Source of the DNA: Gammaproteobacteria bacterium
Lineage (GTDB): Bacteria; Pseudomonadota; Gammaproteobacteria; Nitrosococcales; Methylophagaceae
Reading direction: 5' to 3'
DNA length: 8,189 nucleotides
NCBI GenBank assembly: GCA_002402245.1
Contig: NVVP01000016.1
Span: forward strand, 35,794-43,982
Shown: one piece after another, positions 6,741 to 8,189 of the stretch
Layout: every line of letters begins with the position of its first letter
How positions within the stretch are numbered: position 1 is the first letter of the stretch
Position numbers and translations under genes: made by a program
The notes under the pieces: model-generated
Database searches by the model: none
What the model was told of the DNA's origin: nothing
What the model saw: the letters and a program-made list of their open reading frames with translations, nothing else

Positions 6741-6768
6741 AACTGATGGGGAGTTTTCCCCAACAGTT
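6741..6768. terminator. Strong hairpin between convergent genes, probable terminator
   Basis: AACTG-A-TGGGGA, loop GTTT, TCCCCA-A-CAGTT: an 11-bp stem with a single A/A mismatch and a tight 4-base loop. It lies 41 bases after the flavoprotein stop and 28 bases before the stop of the convergent ankyrin gene. The trailing U tract is poor (TTTCCTT on the + strand), so termination may be imperfect or Rho-assisted. The position suggests it serves both genes. Confidence 0.55.
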
Positions 6769-6796
6769 TCCTTCAATAGCATTGTGTTGTTATGCA

Positions 6797-7435
6797 TTAT
6801 TTTTGTAATAGCATACCCACTTCTTTACTTATATGATTATGGATTTTTACTCTTTCGAAAACAGTATATCCAAATGAATCTTTAGGCTGTGTGCTTGCCC
6901 CTTTATCAAGTAAATAACGCACACATTCAGGGTTATCTTTCATTACACAATAATGAAGCGCTGTTTCAGGGTATTGACTATCATTGAATGCATTGATGTC
7001 AGCACCATTCTCAAGTAGTGACGTCGCGATATCATATTTACCCCAAGCCACCGACTGATAAAACACTGACCTTCCATTCTCATCATTTGTATTTGGATTC
7101 GCTTTTAAACTTAAAAGCTTGCTGACCAGAAGAGGCTTATCTTTACTTGCAGCCCAAAACAATGCTGTTTTACCCCAATTATCTTTAAGCTCTAAATCCT
7201 TACCCTCAGTAGCATATTGAGATATTTTATTAATATCTTGCTCCCGTACAAGACAATGCAATGGCATGGTTTCACAATTAAGCTCAGACTTTTCTCGTAA
7301 TTTAGCAAAGTTGTGATTTTCTGTAGCGAGATAAATATGAGGCATCGCAAAAAATAACAGCACCAGTAGCGTAACGACTATAACCACACCTACCAGTACT
7401 CCTTTTACAAAGCTACCAGTGTTAATTTTTAACAT
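6797..7435 (-). CDS. Membrane-anchored ankyrin-repeat protein
   Basis: A 212-residue protein with one N-terminal transmembrane segment (about residues 10-30: a run of Val, Leu, Ile and Phe) followed by ankyrin repeats. Lys residues before the segment and few after it suggest N-in, C-out topology, placing the repeats in the periplasm; no clear signal-peptidase site is seen, so I favour an anchor. Numbering from the ATG at 7435, repeats fall at about 57-85, 86-118, 119-152, 153-186 and a shortened one at 187-212, with typical GKTALFWAA, LLENGADIN and ALHYCV pieces. Two Cys pairs (C54/C61 and C163/C171) could form disulfides. Ankyrin repeats bind other proteins; the partner is unknown. An in-frame ATG at 7441 abuts the SD, whereas AAGGG is 6 bases from the ATG at 7435, which I choose. 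It follows the GNAT gene by 58 bases on the same strand and may be co-transcribed. Confidence 0.85.
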   Translation of the reverse strand: MLKINTGSFVKGVLVGVVIVVTLLVLLFFAMPHIYLATENHNFAKLREKSELNCETMPLHCLVREQDINKISQYATEGKDLELKDNWGKTALFWAASKDKPLLVSKLLSLKANPNTNDENGRSVFYQSVAWGKYDIATSLLENGADINAFNDSQYPETALHYCVMKDNPECVRYLLDKGASTQPKDSFGYTVFERVKIHNHISKEVGMLLQK

Positions 7436-7493
7436 AGACATCCCTTACTCAGTAGTAAATTTCTGGGTGTACATTTTGCGTTAGAGTAACTTA

Positions 7494-7979
7494 TTAGTCA
7501 TTGTTATCACCAATGTCTTGCCTCATTTTACGACCACCTACAGGAGTAAGCCCATTTTTTTGATAAAAATTTAATGTTCTCTCAAATTCCGGTAAAGGCG
7601 GAGTACATAACTCGATGCATGACCAATTATGATTTAAGCCGTAATCCTTAACTTGCTGCATTAATTTAGAGCCAACCCCAGTTGTTCTATATTCAGGTAA
7701 TACATAGAACTCTTGAATTAATCCAATCTTACCACCAGCATATAATGCATATGTTTCTGTAATTGTTGCCACTGCAATGGCCTTATTATCAGAAAAGGCT
7801 AATATTGCAGCATAATGTCCCTCATTAAATAACTTTCGATAACGTTGAACGGTAGAGTCTAGATCAATATTAAAGTGTTTAACATGGGTTAACTCACATA
7901 TCTCAGTTGTGAGCTGAATGACTAAAGAGCCTATAAGCTCTGAATCATTTAATGTTGCTTCAATAAATTTTAATTTCAT
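7494..7979 (-). CDS. GNAT-family N-acetyltransferase
   Basis: A 161-residue cytoplasmic acetyltransferase that transfers acetyl from acetyl-CoA to an amine; the acceptor cannot be told from sequence. The single GNAT fold fills the protein. Motif A runs from about 87 to 108 (strand LIQEFYVLPEYR, then the pyrophosphate loop R98-T-T-G101-V-G103 matching R/Q-x-x-G-x-G/A). The motif B-like helix TLNFYQKNGL at 135-144 carries Y139 where many family members have the general-acid Tyr. The ATG at 7979 is preceded by a modest GAG SD about 6 bases away. The ankyrin gene lies 58 bases downstream on the same strand. Resistance, protein or small-molecule acetylation are all possible; nothing in the neighbourhood decides. 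Confidence 0.9.
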   Translation of the reverse strand: MKLKFIEATLNDSELIGSLVIQLTTEICELTHVKHFNIDLDSTVQRYRKLFNEGHYAAILAFSDNKAIAVATITETYALYAGGKIGLIQEFYVLPEYRTTGVGSKLMQQVKDYGLNHNWSCIELCTPPLPEFERTLNFYQKNGLTPVGGRKMRQDIGDNND

Positions 7980-8088
7980 AGTTAACTCTAATTGATACCT
8001 AACTTGCTTAATAACAAGAACAGTAATTCTCAGTATTATCTATGACATACGCACATTTATTTTTTCAAGCAAGGTCTCTCTTCCCCTC

Positions 8089-8189
8089 TTACTTCTTCAA
8101 CATATCTCGTATATTGCCTAAATGGGCTTTGCCTCGTTCTTTGCGTTCTTCAGGATCTACAGCTGATTTTTCACTGGTCCAGATTAAGT
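8089..8189 (-). CDS. C-terminal end of an unrecognised gene (partial)
   Basis: The - strand is open from the window edge to a TAA at 8089-8091, giving 32 residues that begin LIWTSEKSAVDPEERKERG and end NIRDMLKK. The charged, helix-like composition and Lys-Lys end look like a genuine protein C-terminus rather than a chance frame, but it is too short to name a family. The 109 bases between it and the GNAT ATG hold no clear promoter or terminator, so whether it is in the same unit as the GNAT and ankyrin genes is open. Confidence 0.55.
   Translation of the reverse strand, partial: LIWTSEKSAVDPEERKERGKAHLGNIRDMLKK

Noticed and set aside
8003..8073. CTTGCTT/AAGCAAG inverted repeat upstream of the GNAT gene as a terminator or leader structure
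   Set aside because: The arms are only 7 bases, 57 bases apart, with no T run in a useful place; likely chance in A/T-rich DNA.
1..8189. CRISPR array, insertion sequence or defence/toxin system
   Set aside because: No spaced direct repeats, transposase, nuclease-toxin or phage-type coding sequence was seen on either strand.

Overview
The window looks like chromosomal DNA from an A/T-rich gammaproteobacterium. Support for this: an RNase R end of enterobacterial type, a tRNA-His almost identical in layout to that of E. coli (encoded CCA and G-1), a YeeZ-like SDR protein, a CysJ-type flavoprotein, and a sigma-54/NtrC-style promoter. A marine Alteromonadales-like host is my guess, not something the sequence proves. 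No mobile element, CRISPR array or phage gene is visible.

Layout. (1) 1-1636: the 3' part of rnr (RNase R) on the + strand, closed by a clean intrinsic terminator. (2) 1638-1806: a single tRNA-His(GUG) gene with its own sigma-70-type promoter. (3) 1876-2667: a - strand YeeZ-like atypical SDR protein, convergent with the tRNA. (4) 2668-3127: a 460-base divergent regulatory region. It holds a probable sigma-70 promoter for the SDR gene and, towards the right, two palindromes (one close to the NtrC consensus) followed by a well-spaced -24/-12 sigma-54 promoter. (5) 3128-6699: a two-gene operon encoding a NirA-family siroheme/[4Fe-4S] reductase and a CysJ-type FMN/FAD NADPH reductase. (6) 6708-6768: hairpins between convergent genes. 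(7) 6797-7979: a - strand pair, a GNAT acetyltransferase followed by a membrane-anchored ankyrin-repeat protein. (8) 8089-8189: the C-terminal end of an unrecognised - strand gene running off the window.

The most interesting part is the operon in (5). Automatic annotation would probably call it sulfite reductase because of the CysJ-like partner. However, the hemoprotein carries the nitrite-reductase form of the active-site pair (Lys-x-Asn rather than Lys-x-Lys) and nitrite-reductase-like cluster motifs, and the promoter looks nitrogen-controlled. I infer an assimilatory NADPH:nitrite reductase built from a NirA-type catalytic subunit and a CysJ-type electron donor, instead of the NirBD enzyme usual in gammaproteobacteria. 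Both proteins also share a short N-terminal motif that may be a common assembly element. Activity and regulation are predictions from sequence only.
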